38,804 nt of DNA. Source: Streptomyces spiralis (GTDB taxonomy: Bacteria; Actinomycetota; Actinomycetes; Streptomycetales; Streptomycetaceae). Under the pieces are notes generated by a model, which had not been told where the DNA came from, did not search any database, and saw only the letters and a list, made by a program, of their open reading frames with translations. Location of the stretch: assembly GCF_014654675.1 (NCBI RefSeq), contig NZ_BNBC01000015.1, forward strand, positions 143,600 to 182,403. Reading direction: 5' to 3'. Shown piece after piece: positions 15,351 through 22,878 of this stretch. How positions within the stretch are numbered: the stretch's first letter is position 1; each line of letters starts with the position of its first letter. The position numbers were made by a program, and so were the translations under genes.

Positions 15351-16090
15351 ACGCCGCGCCCGCCGACCAGATCCGACTCCTCGACGTCCAGGCCCTCGAC
15401 GTCCGCCTGCAGCAGCTCGCGCACAAGCGGAAGTCCCTGCCGGAGCACGCCGAGATCGAGTCGCTGACGAAGGACCTCACACAGCTGCGCGACCTGCTCG
15501 TGGCCGCGCAGACCGAGGAGAGCGACTGCGCCCGCGAGCAGACCAAGGCCGAGCAGGACGTGGACCAGGTGCGCACCCGCGCCGCCCGCGACCAGCAGCG
15601 CCTGGACTCCGGCGCCGTCACCTCGCCCAAGGACCTGTCCAACCTCCAGCACGAGATCGCCTCCCTCGCCAAGCGCCAGGGCGACCTGGAGGACGTCGTC
15701 CTGGAGGTCATGGAGCGCCGCGAGTCCGCGCAGGAGCGGGTCGCCGAACTGACCGAGCGCGTTTCCTCCGTCCAGGCGAAGGCCGACGACGCCACCGCCC
15801 GCCGGGACGCGGCCTACGAGGAGCTCGACGGCGAGGCGGCCTCCGTCACGAAGGAACGCGAGGTCGTCGCCGGCTCCGTCCCCGCCGACCTGCTCAAGCT
15901 GTACGACAAGCTGCGCGAGCAGCAGGGCGGCATCGGCGCGGCCAAGCTGTACCAGCGCACCTGCCAGGGCTGCCGACAGGAGCTCGCCATCACCGAGCTG
16001 AACGAGATCCGCTCCGCCGCCCCCGACACGGTCGTACGGTGCGAGAACTGCCGCCGGATCCTGGTGCGCACCGCCGAGTCCGGTCTGTAA
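15347..16090 (+). CDS. Coiled-coil zinc-ribbon protein (CTG start)
   Basis: A 247-residue protein. The N-terminal ~180 residues form a long antiparallel coiled coil (heptads through LTKDLTQLRDLLVAAQTEE and VMERRESAQERVAELTERV). The C-terminus is a C4 zinc ribbon, CQGCRQEL then CENCRRIL (two CxxC pairs about 24 apart). No ATG, GTG or TTG lies near the N-terminus in this frame. CTG at 15347 overlaps the Nif3 stop as CTGA and has GGGAG upstream, so CTG is the likely initiator. Homologues near Nif3 and RNase H are common in actinobacteria; a nucleic-acid or ribosome-related role is likely but not proven. It ends 12 bases before the next gene. Confidence 0.88.
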   Translation: MNAAPADQIRLLDVQALDVRLQQLAHKRKSLPEHAEIESLTKDLTQLRDLLVAAQTEESDCAREQTKAEQDVDQVRTRAARDQQRLDSGAVTSPKDLSNLQHEIASLAKRQGDLEDVVLEVMERRESAQERVAELTERVSSVQAKADDATARRDAAYEELDGEAASVTKEREVVAGSVPADLLKLYDKLREQQGGIGAAKLYQRTCQGCRQELAITELNEIRSAAPDTVVRCENCRRILVRTAESGL

Positions 16091-16102
16091 GGGGCGGTCG
16101 GC

Positions 16103-17461
16103 GTGCGGGAGTCCGGTGTGCGGGAGTTCGTCGTCGAGGCCGACGGCGGGTCGCGGGGCAACCCGGGGCCCGCGGGCTACGGGGCGGTCGTGCGGGACGC
16201 GGCGACCGGCCAGGCCCTGTCGGAGGCCGCCGAGTACCTCGGCGTCGCCACCAACAACGTGGCCGAGTACCGGGGCCTGCTCGCCGGTCTGCGCGCCGCG
16301 CGGGCGCTGGACCCGGGGGCGACGGTCCACGTCCGCATGGACTCCAAGCTCGTCGTCGAGCAGATGACGGGCCGCTGGAAGATCAAGCACCCGGACCTGA
16401 AGCCGCTGGCCGCAGAGGCCGCCCGCGTCCTCCCGCCGGAGCGGGTGACGTACGAGTGGATCCCGCGCGAGCGGAACAAGCACGCCGACCGGCTGGCCAA
16501 CGAGGCGATGGACGCGGGCGCGCGCGGCGAGCAGTGGTCGGCGTCGGCGTCCACGGCGGAACTGGAGGCGCCTGCCGGCGGTTCCACCGCGGAGCCGGAG
16601 GCGCCCGCCGCCGGCCCCACTGCCGGACCCACCGCCCGCCCCGATGCCCTGGCCGCCGCCCGCGAGGCCGCCGACGTACGGGCCGCGCGCACCGAGGCCG
16701 ACGTACGGCCCGCGCGCACCGAGGCCGACGTACGGCCCGCGCGCACCGCAGCCGCCGACGTGCAGGCCGCACGCGCCGAGGCCGACGTTCGGGCGGCGCG
16801 CACCGTCGCCACCCCCGGCTGGGCGCCCGCCGACCTCGGCGCACCCGCCACCCTGGTGCTGCTGCGCCACGGCGAGACGCCGCTGACCCCGCAGAAGCGG
16901 TTCTCCGGCAGCGGCGGCACCGACCCCTCCCTCTCCGCCGTCGGCCGGGAGCAGGCCGAGAAGGCGGCCGTGGCGCTCGCCCGGCGCGGCACGATCCAGG
17001 CCGTCGTCTCCTCCCCGCTGGCCCGGACCCGCGAGACCGCCGCCGTCGTGGCCGCACGCCTCGGCTTGGACGTGACGGTCGACGACGGCCTGCGCGAGAC
17101 CGACTTCGGCGCCTGGGAAGGCCTCACCTTCGCCGAGGTGCGCGAACGCCACCCGGACGACCTCGACGCCTGGCTGGCCTCCGCGGACGCCGCGCCCACC
17201 GGCGGCGGCGAGAGCTTCGCGGAGACCGCCACCAGGATCGCCGCCACCCGGGACAAGCTGGTCGCGGCCCACGCCGGCCGCACGGTCCTGCTCGTCACGC
17301 ACGTCACGCCGATCAAGACGTTCGTCCGCCTCGCCCTCGGCGCCCCGCCGGAGTCCCTGTTCCGCATGGAACTGTCGGCGGCCTCGCTGTCGGTGGTGGC
17401 GTACTACGCCGACGGCAACGCCAGCGTGCGCCTCCTCAACGACACGTCCCACCTGCGCTGA
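16103..17461 (+). CDS. Bifunctional RNase HI / histidine acid phosphatase
   Basis: A 452-residue fusion starting at GTG 16103 (GTG 16118 possible). The N-terminal RNase HI domain (about 8-137) has all four catalytic carboxylates: D14 in EADGGSRGNPG, E55 in NNVAEYRGLL, D80 in VRMDSKL and D129 in KHADRLAN. It cuts RNA in RNA:DNA hybrids. A repetitive Ala/Glu/Arg linker covers about 140-245. The C-terminal phosphatase has the RHGE motif at 255-258, E332 in RETDFGAWEG and H400 in VTHVTP. It resembles CobC-type alpha-ribazole phosphatases. The same architecture is established for SCO2299 of S. coelicolor and Rv2228c of M. tuberculosis. Its last 26 bases overlap the convergent eda gene. Confidence 0.96.
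   Translation: MRESGVREFVVEADGGSRGNPGPAGYGAVVRDAATGQALSEAAEYLGVATNNVAEYRGLLAGLRAARALDPGATVHVRMDSKLVVEQMTGRWKIKHPDLKPLAAEAARVLPPERVTYEWIPRERNKHADRLANEAMDAGARGEQWSASASTAELEAPAGGSTAEPEAPAAGPTAGPTARPDALAAAREAADVRAARTEADVRPARTEADVRPARTAAADVQAARAEADVRAARTVATPGWAPADLGAPATLVLLRHGETPLTPQKRFSGSGGTDPSLSAVGREQAEKAAVALARRGTIQAVVSSPLARTRETAAVVAARLGLDVTVDDGLRETDFGAWEGLTFAEVRERHPDDLDAWLASADAAPTGGGESFAETATRIAATRDKLVAAHAGRTVLLVTHVTPIKTFVRLALGAPPESLFRMELSAASLSVVAYYADGNASVRLLNDTSHLR
16664..16804 (+). repeat. 27/30-bp tandem repeats in the RNase H-phosphatase linker
   Basis: Five units: 30 bases at 16664-16693, 27 at 16694-16720 and 16721-16747, 30 at 16748-16777 and 27 at 16778-16804. They encode EADVRPART and variants with one extra Ala. 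Units two and three are identical. All unit lengths keep the frame. The product is probably a charged helical spacer between the two enzymes. Confidence 0.85.
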
Positions 17462-18095
17462 GCGCGGCGGCCTCCCGCGCCAGTCCCTCGATCCGGGACC
17501 AGTCCCGTGCGGCCACCGCGTCCGCCGGGACCATCCAACTCCCGCCGACACAGCCGACGTTGGGCAGCGCCAGATAGGCGGGGGCGATGTCCGGGCCGAT
17601 CCCGCCGGTCGGGCAGAACCGGGCCTGCGGAAGCGGCCCGGCCAGGGACTTCAGATACCCCGTGCCGCCGGCCGCCTGCGCCGGGAAGAACTTCATCTCC
17701 CGCACCCCGCGCTCCAGCAGCGCCACGACCTCCGAGGCGGTCGACACCCCCGGCAGATACGGCACTCCGGAGCCCGCCATCGCCTCCAGCAGCGCCTCCG
17801 TCCACCCCGGGCTGACCAGGAACCGCGCCCCGGCGGCCACGGACTCGGCCACCTGCCCCGGCGTGATCACTGTGCCGGCGCCGACGACCGCGCCGGGCAC
17901 CTCCCCGGCGATCGCCCGGATCGCCTCCGGTGCGGCGGGCGTCCGCAGCGTCACCTCGATCGCGGGCAGCCCGCCGGCCACCAGTGCGCGAGCGAGCGGT
18001 ACGGCGTCGGAGGCGTCCTGGAGAACGACGACGGGCACGACGGGGGCGAGATCCAGCACGGAGACGGGCAGAGCAGCAGAGGAAGCGGAGGGCAT
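17436..18095 (-). CDS. eda: KDPG / 4-hydroxy-2-oxoglutarate aldolase
   Basis: A 219-residue class I aldolase starting at ATG 18095; an upstream ATG at 18137 has weaker support. Visible active-site elements: E47 in GLPAIEVTLRT, the phosphate-binding GAGTVITPGQV and the Schiff-base K135 in VREMKFFPAQ. The C-terminal GGIGPDIAPAYLALPNVGCVGGSWM closes the TIM barrel. It cleaves 2-keto-3-deoxy-6-phosphogluconate to pyruvate and glyceraldehyde 3-phosphate (Entner-Doudoroff or uronate breakdown). No edd or kdgK lies nearby. It is convergent with, and overlaps by 26 bases, the RNase H gene. Confidence 0.93.
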   Translation of the reverse strand: MPSASSAALPVSVLDLAPVVPVVVLQDASDAVPLARALVAGGLPAIEVTLRTPAAPEAIRAIAGEVPGAVVGAGTVITPGQVAESVAAGARFLVSPGWTEALLEAMAGSGVPYLPGVSTASEVVALLERGVREMKFFPAQAAGGTGYLKSLAGPLPQARFCPTGGIGPDIAPAYLALPNVGCVGGSWMVPADAVAARDWSRIEGLAREAAALSAGGTCR

Positions 18096-18168
18096 GCCCT
18101 CATCCTGCCGATGCGATGCAGCACACGCAAAAGCCATTGCACATGCTGCAACGGCCGCTGCGGACCTG

Positions 18169-18978
18169 TCAGTGGACCTCGGTCACGACCACATCCAGCG
18201 CCCAGGCCTTCCCCGCCTTCGCGGGCGGCTCCGCCTCCACCATGAACCCGAGGTCGCGCAGCGCCTCCACCAGCTCGGCGGGGTCCTTCGGGCCGGCCCC
18301 GTCGGTCAGCAGACGGCGGACGATCCGCCCCTTGGTCGCCTTGTTGAAGTGGCTGACCACGGACCGCTTCTCGACCCCGTCCACGACCTGGGAGTGCAGC
18401 ACGCGCACGGTCGCCGTCCGCGCGGCGACCTCGCCCTTGGGCTTCCAGGCGGCGGCGTAGGCGGCGGACCGCAGATCCAGTACGAGCCCGTCCCCGGCGG
18501 CCTCCGGCAGCACCGAGGCCATCGGTGTGCGCCAGTACGCGCCCAGCGCGCCGAGCCCCGGTAGCTTCACACCCATCGAGCACCGGTAGGGAGGGATCCG
18601 GTCGGTCACCCGCACGGCGCCCCACAACCCCGAGAAGACCAGCAGGGAACGCGCGGCGCGCCGCTTGGCGGCGGTGTCGAGGGAGGCCAGCCCGAGGGCG
18701 TCGTAGAGCACCCCGGTGTAGATCTCCCCGGCGGGCCGGGTGCCCGCCGTGCGCAGGACGGCGTTCTTGGCGACCTCGCCGCGCAGTCCCTCGCTCAGCC
18801 CGAGGACCTCGCGCGCCTTGAGGTTCTGGTCGGGGTCCCCCGAGCACAGCTCGACCAGCTCGCCGAGCACCGCCTCCCGGGCGGCGGTCAGCCCCGGCAG
18901 CGACAGCGACTCCGTCCTCAGCGGGGCGCCGCGGCCTGCGGAGGCCTTGCCTTCGGACGGGGGCAGCAGCACAAGCAC
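18169..18978 (-). CDS. yaaA: Peroxide stress protein YaaA (DUF328/UPF0246)
   Basis: A 269-residue protein starting at GTG 18978, with AGGAG seven bases upstream. The family start MLVLLPPSEGK is intact. The middle has YTGVLYDALGL and LLVFSGLWGAVRVTDRIPPYR, and the C-terminal part has VVSHFNKATKGRIVR; these are the usual conserved blocks. In E. coli, YaaA lowers free iron during hydrogen-peroxide stress and limits oxidative DNA damage; a DNA-binding helix-hairpin-helix-like fold is known for it. It follows the membrane protein at 18991 by 12 bases and so is probably the second gene of a two-gene unit. Confidence 0.93.
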   Translation of the reverse strand: MLVLLPPSEGKASAGRGAPLRTESLSLPGLTAAREAVLGELVELCSGDPDQNLKAREVLGLSEGLRGEVAKNAVLRTAGTRPAGEIYTGVLYDALGLASLDTAAKRRAARSLLVFSGLWGAVRVTDRIPPYRCSMGVKLPGLGALGAYWRTPMASVLPEAAGDGLVLDLRSAAYAAAWKPKGEVAARTATVRVLHSQVVDGVEKRSVVSHFNKATKGRIVRRLLTDGAGPKDPAELVEALRDLGFMVEAEPPAKAGKAWALDVVVTEVH

Positions 18979-18990
18979 GGGGTTTCTCCT

Positions 18991-19524
18991 TCAGCTGTCC
19001 ATGGGACTCCGCGCCAGCGTACTGAGGGTCTGCGCCAGCCGTTCGCCGTCCTCCGCGTGGAAGCGGATCACCCGCACGGCCCGGCGCCGGCCGAGGAGGG
19101 TGACATGGGCGACGGCGGCGGACAGTTCGAGGGTGAGCGAGGTGCGGGAGCCGACGGGGAGGTCCAGCTCGCCGTCGGTGCGCCGGCGCGTGGTCCGCTC
19201 CTCGCGGCGTACGGACGCGATCGCCTCCAGCGGAACGCGCAGATCCACGTGGGCGGCCGACCGTATGCGCAGGGTGTCCGCGGTCAGCAGGTGCGGCCGG
19301 AGCACGCAGGCCGCGTGCAGACCGACGACGAGGACGATCGTGCACACGCCGAGGAACGGCATCACCGCGTCCGCGGCCGGCCAGTTCCGCAGCAGTACGG
19401 ACATGGTCAGCGTCTCGATCCCGCACACCAGCGCCAGCCCGGCCGTGACCGGCCCCCGCGCACGGGCGTACCCGAAGGTCTGCGCCCGCCCGCAGCCGAC
19501 GGCGGCGCGTTCCGTGATCCCCAT
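18991..19524 (-). CDS. Two-TM membrane protein with PH-like domain, hypothetical
   Basis: A 177-residue protein from ATG 19524. A short basic N-terminus is followed by two membrane segments at about 27-44 and 52-72. The remainder is a predicted beta-rich domain starting HLLTADTLRIRSAAHVDLRVPLEAIASVRRE, the usual pattern of bacterial bPH2-type domains (a strand pair, then the P-x-x-x-I-x-x-V turn). It likely sits at the membrane with the PH-like domain in the cytoplasm. Function unknown. It is upstream of and close to yaaA. Confidence 0.72.
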   Translation of the reverse strand: MGITERAAVGCGRAQTFGYARARGPVTAGLALVCGIETLTMSVLLRNWPAADAVMPFLGVCTIVLVVGLHAACVLRPHLLTADTLRIRSAAHVDLRVPLEAIASVRREERTTRRRTDGELDLPVGSRTSLTLELSAAVAHVTLLGRRRAVRVIRFHAEDGERLAQTLSTLARSPMDS

Positions 19525-19687
19525 GCGAGCAGTACAGACGTTGACGTAGCGGGAGGGTCAAGGCGGCGGTTCGCCGACTGACGGGCGCGGTGCTCCTGTG
19601 CCACGATCGAGGGAACGGTTCCCGATCTCATGGACAGGTGATCTTGGGATGTCCGAGTCTGGCGAGCGACCGAAGGAGAGGCGTGAC

Positions 19688-20266
19688 ATGACTGCCATGG
19701 CCCATGAGCCGCTCACGCAGGCCGAGGTCCTGCTGGAGGGCTTTCTCGCGCTGGACACCCCGGAAGGCTTCCGGGCGGAGCTGATCGAGGGGGAGATCGT
19801 CGTGACGCCGCCGCCGGACGGGGACCACGAGGACTACATCGGCCTGATCGTGGGCCAAGTGATCAGGCGATCCCGTACCGACATGCAGTTCTCCGGGAAC
19901 AAGGGCCTGAAACTGAGGAGCGGCGGTGACTGCCCGAAGGACCATGTGATCCCGGACGGCACCTTCGCCCCTGCCGCGCTGCGCCTCTACCGTGGCGCCG
20001 ACTCCTGGATGCCTTGCGACGGCGTCGCCATGGTCCTGGAGGTGACCTCCACCAAGCCCAAGGCCGACCGCGAGACCAAACGCCGCTCCTACGCCCGCGG
20101 GGGCATCCCGCTCTACCTGCTCGTCGACCGGGAGGTCTCCTCGGTCACCCTGTTCAGCCAGCCGGAGAACGATGACTACCGCGGGGTGTGCACCCTCCCC
20201 TTCGGCAAGTCGCTGACCCTCCCGGAGCCGTTCGCCTTCGACCTGGAGACGACGGACTTCCTCTGA
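19688..20266 (+). CDS. Uma2-family PD-(D/E)XK nuclease-like protein
   Basis: A 192-residue protein. ATG 19688 has GGAGAG upstream; earlier in-frame ATGs lack support. Family features: ELIEGEIVVTPPPDGDHE (31-48), VIPDGTF with D90, the E118 strand in VLEVTST, K131 and Y135 after the loop, and IPLYLLVD at 140-147. Uma2 (DUF820) proteins share the restriction-endonuclease fold and are abundant in Streptomyces and cyanobacteria, but the biological substrate is unknown. It appears monocistronic and is followed by a hairpin and then rnpB. Confidence 0.9.
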   Translation: MTAMAHEPLTQAEVLLEGFLALDTPEGFRAELIEGEIVVTPPPDGDHEDYIGLIVGQVIRRSRTDMQFSGNKGLKLRSGGDCPKDHVIPDGTFAPAALRLYRGADSWMPCDGVAMVLEVTSTKPKADRETKRRSYARGGIPLYLLVDREVSSVTLFSQPENDDYRGVCTLPFGKSLTLPEPFAFDLETTDFL

Positions 20267-20269
20267 CCC

Positions 20270-20294
20270 GTGCCGGGAGCGGCGCGCCCGGCAC
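20270..20294 (+). terminator. Hairpin between the Uma2 gene and rnpB
   Basis: GTGCCGGG (20270-20277) and CCCGGCAC (20287-20294) form a perfect 8-bp stem with a 9-base loop, starting 3 bases after the Uma2 stop. It probably ends the Uma2 transcript before the rnpB promoter. Confidence 0.6.
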
Positions 20295-20300
20295 GCCCGG

Positions 20301-20306
20301 TACCAT
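20301..20306 (+). promoter_or_regulatory. -10-like box of rnpB
   Basis: TACCAT fits the Streptomyces -10 pattern TANNNT. It lies ten bases before the first base of the rnpB P1 helix (20316), the right distance for the start of transcription. No convincing -35 box is seen. Confidence 0.4.
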
Positions 20307-20315
20307 GGTCGACAC

Positions 20316-20727
20316 GGCAGACGAGCCGGGCGGACGGCCGCGTGGAGTTCCCGCAAGGGGGCTTCCCGAGGAACGTCCGGGCTCCACAGGGCAGGGTGGT
20401 GGCTAACGGCCACCCGGGGTGACCCGCGGGACAGTGCCACAGAAAGCAGACCGCCGGGGACCTCGGTCCTCGGTAAGGGTGAAACGGTGGTGTAAGAGAC
20501 CACCAGTGCCCAGGGTGACCTGGGCAGCTAGGTAAACCCCACCCGGAGCAAGGTCAAGAGGGAACCCTCCGGGGTTCCTGCGCGGACGTTCGAGGGCTGC
20601 CCGCCCGAGTCCGCGGGTAGACCGCACGAGGCCGGCGGCAACGCCGGTCCTAGATGGATGGCCGTCGCCCCGGGCTCCGTGAGGAACCCGGGGAACAGAA
20701 CCCGGCGTACAGCCCGACTCGTCTGCC
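20316..20727 (+). ncRNA. rnpB: RNase P RNA (type A), about 412 nt
   Basis: The catalytic RNA that matures tRNA 5' ends. The ends are set by helix P1: GGCAGACGAGCCGGGC (20316-20331) pairs with GCCCGACTCGTCTGCC (20712-20727) with one mismatch. Universally conserved blocks are present in order: GAGGAACGTCCGGGCTCC near 20368 (CR I), GGTAAGGGTGAAACGGTG near 20472, and ACAGAACCCGGCGTACAG near 20695 (CR V). Length and GC content match actinobacterial type A RNAs. An open reading frame starting at 20654 inside it is not a real gene start. A short TTTT follows the 3' end near 20734. Confidence 0.96.
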
Positions 20728-20746
20728 GCTGCCTTTTCCCTCCGGC

Positions 20747-20776
20747 TTCGAAGCCGATGAGCGGGTTTCGTATCGT
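20747..20776 (+). promoter_or_regulatory. Candidate leaderless promoter of the 20783 methyltransferase
   Basis: TATCGT at 20771-20776 fits TANNNT, and TTCGAA at 20747-20752 is a weak -35 at 18-base spacing. The start would fall on ATG 20783, which has no ribosome binding site, so the mRNA would be leaderless. Confidence 0.4.
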
Positions 20777-20782
20777 GACCTG

Positions 20783-21580
20783 ATGGGCGATGACACCTGG
20801 GCCGCCGGGCTGGCCGACCGGTTTGCCGATGCGTACGGAACAGTCAAGGGGTACGTGCGGACGTACGTGATGCACCAGCAGCTGCTGGAGCACCTGCCGC
20901 CGCCTCCGGCGTCCGTGCTCGATGTCGGCGGGGGTGCGGGACATCAATCGTTTCCGCTGGCCGAGGCCGGTTACGAGGTGACGCTGCTGGACCCGTCGCC
21001 GGCGATGCTGGACAAGGCCCGGCGGCGGCTCGAGGGGCTGCCCGACGAGGTCCGGCGGCGGGTGACGCTCGTGGAGGCCGACGGTGAGCACGCCGACCAG
21101 GCGGTGGACGGCCGGCGCTTCGACGCCGTGTTGTGCCACGGCGTGCTCGGGTACGTCGAGCGGCCGGAGCCGCTGATCGACCAGTTGTGCCGGTGCGCCG
21201 CCCCCGGCGGCATCGTCTCGATCATGACGGGCAACGCCGAGACGACGGCGGTGCGCCCGGCCCTGGAACGGCGCTGGGACGACGCTCTGGCGGCGTTCGA
21301 CGCCAGATCCGGTGTCGGGGTGCTGGGGGTGGAAGCCCGGGCCGACACCGTCGAGGAACTCAGTGACCTCCTGCGCGACCGCGATGTGGAGCCGCTGCGC
21401 TGGTACGGGGTGTGGCTGTTCGTCGACTGGCTCGAGTTCAGCGGAGCCGAGCTGGACCCCCGCGACACGAAGCAGCTGGCGGCGACGGCCGCGGTCGAAC
21501 TGGAAGCCGGCCGACGCGACCCCTACCGCCGGCTCAGCCGGGTCTTCCACCTCGTGGGGCGCAGGGGTCCCACCTCATAG
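20783..21580 (+). CDS. Class I SAM-dependent methyltransferase (SmtA/CmoM-like)
   Basis: A 265-residue protein from ATG 20783; the longer frame would begin inside rnpB. Motif I is SVLDVGGGAGHQSFPLAEAG (about 43-62), followed by TLLDPSPAMLDKARRRL (motif post I), VLCHGVLGYVE (motif II region) and APGGIVSIMTGNA. The order and spacing match CmoM/SmtA-type methyltransferases, which methylate the wobble modification of some tRNAs in enterobacteria. Position beside rnpB fits a tRNA role but could be chance; a small-molecule substrate is also possible. It is convergent with the P450 gene at 21601, with only 20 bases between stops. Confidence 0.85.
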   Translation: MGDDTWAAGLADRFADAYGTVKGYVRTYVMHQQLLEHLPPPPASVLDVGGGAGHQSFPLAEAGYEVTLLDPSPAMLDKARRRLEGLPDEVRRRVTLVEADGEHADQAVDGRRFDAVLCHGVLGYVERPEPLIDQLCRCAAPGGIVSIMTGNAETTAVRPALERRWDDALAAFDARSGVGVLGVEARADTVEELSDLLRDRDVEPLRWYGVWLFVDWLEFSGAELDPRDTKQLAATAAVELEAGRRDPYRRLSRVFHLVGRRGPTS

Positions 21581-21600
21581 GACCAGGACGGAGCCGGGGA

Positions 21601-22878
21601 TCAGGCGTTGAGGAGGACGGGGAAGGACTCGAGGTCGTTCTGGGTGAGGACGGGGAGGTTGCGGATCTCCTCGACGGGGACGGCGAGGGCCAGGCCGGGG
21701 AAGCGGTCGAAGAGGGCGGGGAGGGCGATCCGGGCCTCCAGGCGGGCGAGCGCCGCACCCGGGCAGATGTGCGGCCCGTGCCCGAAGCTCATGTGCCGGA
21801 TCGGATCCGGCCTGGTGATGTCGAAGGCGTCGGCGTCCGGGCCGTGCTGCTCGGTGTCCCGCCCGATCGCACGGTAGGAGATGACCACCCCGTCGCCCTT
21901 GGCGATCAGAGTGCCGCCGATCTCGATGTCCTCGGTGGCGAACCGCATCAGCAGGTGCGTGGTCGGGGTGTCCCAGCGCAGGGTCTCCTCGATCACCGTC
22001 TCCCACGAGATCTCGCCGTCGAGGACCATGCGCAACTGGTCGGGGTGGGTGAGCAGGGCGCGTACGGCGTTGAGGATCAGCCCGATGGTGGTCTCGTGGC
22101 CGGCCGCCACCATGGCCTTGAGGTTGCCCACCACCTCGTCCTCGGTGAGCGGTTCCCCGCCCTCGTCGGCCAGGATGAGCGCGCTGGTGAGGTCGTCGGT
22201 GGGCCGGGCCGTCTTCTCCCGCACCATGGCCCTGAAGAGGACGTCCATCTCCTCGATCACCGCCAGCCGCTCCTCCTGGGGGGTGAGCATGGAGAAGAAC
22301 GCCTTGTATATGCGGTGCAGCTTCGGGTGCTCGGCCGGGTCGACGCCCATCAGCACGCTCACCACGCTCAGCGGCAGCGGCAGGGCGAACCGGGTCTTCA
22401 GGTCCACCGGCCCGTCGGCGCCCGCTTCGGCCAGGTCGTCCAGGAGACGCCCGGTGATCTCCTCGATGAGCGGCTGGAGTTCGGCGACCCGGCGGGGGGT
22501 GACCGCCTGCGCGGTCTTGGCCCGCAGCCGCCGGTGCTCGGCGCCGTCCACGGTGAACATGGAGCGGCCCGTGTCGATCATGCCGATCAGCGGCCACTCC
22601 CGGGTGACCTCGCCGGTCTGCCACAGCCGCCAGACGTCGATGTCCTTGACCAGACGGGAGTCGGTGAGCAGCTGCCGGGCCTCGGCGTGGCGGGTGACGG
22701 TCCAGGCCTGGGCGCCGAGCAGGTCGATACGGGTGAGGGGCCCGGCGTCACGCAGCTGCCGGGTCTCGCCCGCCAGGTCCCGCACCAGCGGGTCGATGAC
22801 GAGGGCGTCCCCGGCGAAGGGGCATCCGCCGCCCGCCGGGTCCTCGGTGTGCTCGGCGGTGGTGTGCGGGCTGTTCAA
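21601..22878 (-). CDS. Cytochrome P450, CYP154-like, conservon-associated (TTG start)
   Basis: A 425-residue P450. It starts at TTG 22878, six bases after GGAGG, and this TTG overlaps the previous stop (TTGA). All P450 landmarks are canonical: I-helix AAGHETTIG (258-266), K-helix E298-T-L-R301, and heme loop FGHGPHICPG with ligand C372. It should be a soluble monooxygenase needing a ferredoxin and reductase, none of which is encoded here. CYP154 members are found paired with CYP157 in Streptomyces conservons and can hydroxylate steroids or macrolides. The natural substrate is unknown. It is the last gene of the conservon. Confidence 0.92.
   Translation of the reverse strand: MNSPHTTAEHTEDPAGGGCPFAGDALVIDPLVRDLAGETRQLRDAGPLTRIDLLGAQAWTVTRHAEARQLLTDSRLVKDIDVWRLWQTGEVTREWPLIGMIDTGRSMFTVDGAEHRRLRAKTAQAVTPRRVAELQPLIEEITGRLLDDLAEAGADGPVDLKTRFALPLPLSVVSVLMGVDPAEHPKLHRIYKAFFSMLTPQEERLAVIEEMDVLFRAMVREKTARPTDDLTSALILADEGGEPLTEDEVVGNLKAMVAAGHETTIGLILNAVRALLTHPDQLRMVLDGEISWETVIEETLRWDTPTTHLLMRFATEDIEIGGTLIAKGDGVVISYRAIGRDTEQHGPDADAFDITRPDPIRHMSFGHGPHICPGAALARLEARIALPALFDRFPGLALAVPVEEIRNLPVLTQNDLESFPVLLNA

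Noticed and set aside
14681..17551. A 956-codon leftward frame
   Set aside because: Antisense to three well-supported genes (Nif3-like, zinc ribbon, RNase H/phosphatase) and of low-complexity composition.
20654..20782. N-terminal extension of the methyltransferase
   Set aside because: These bases include the conserved 3' end and P1 strand of rnpB, so they are RNA, not coding.
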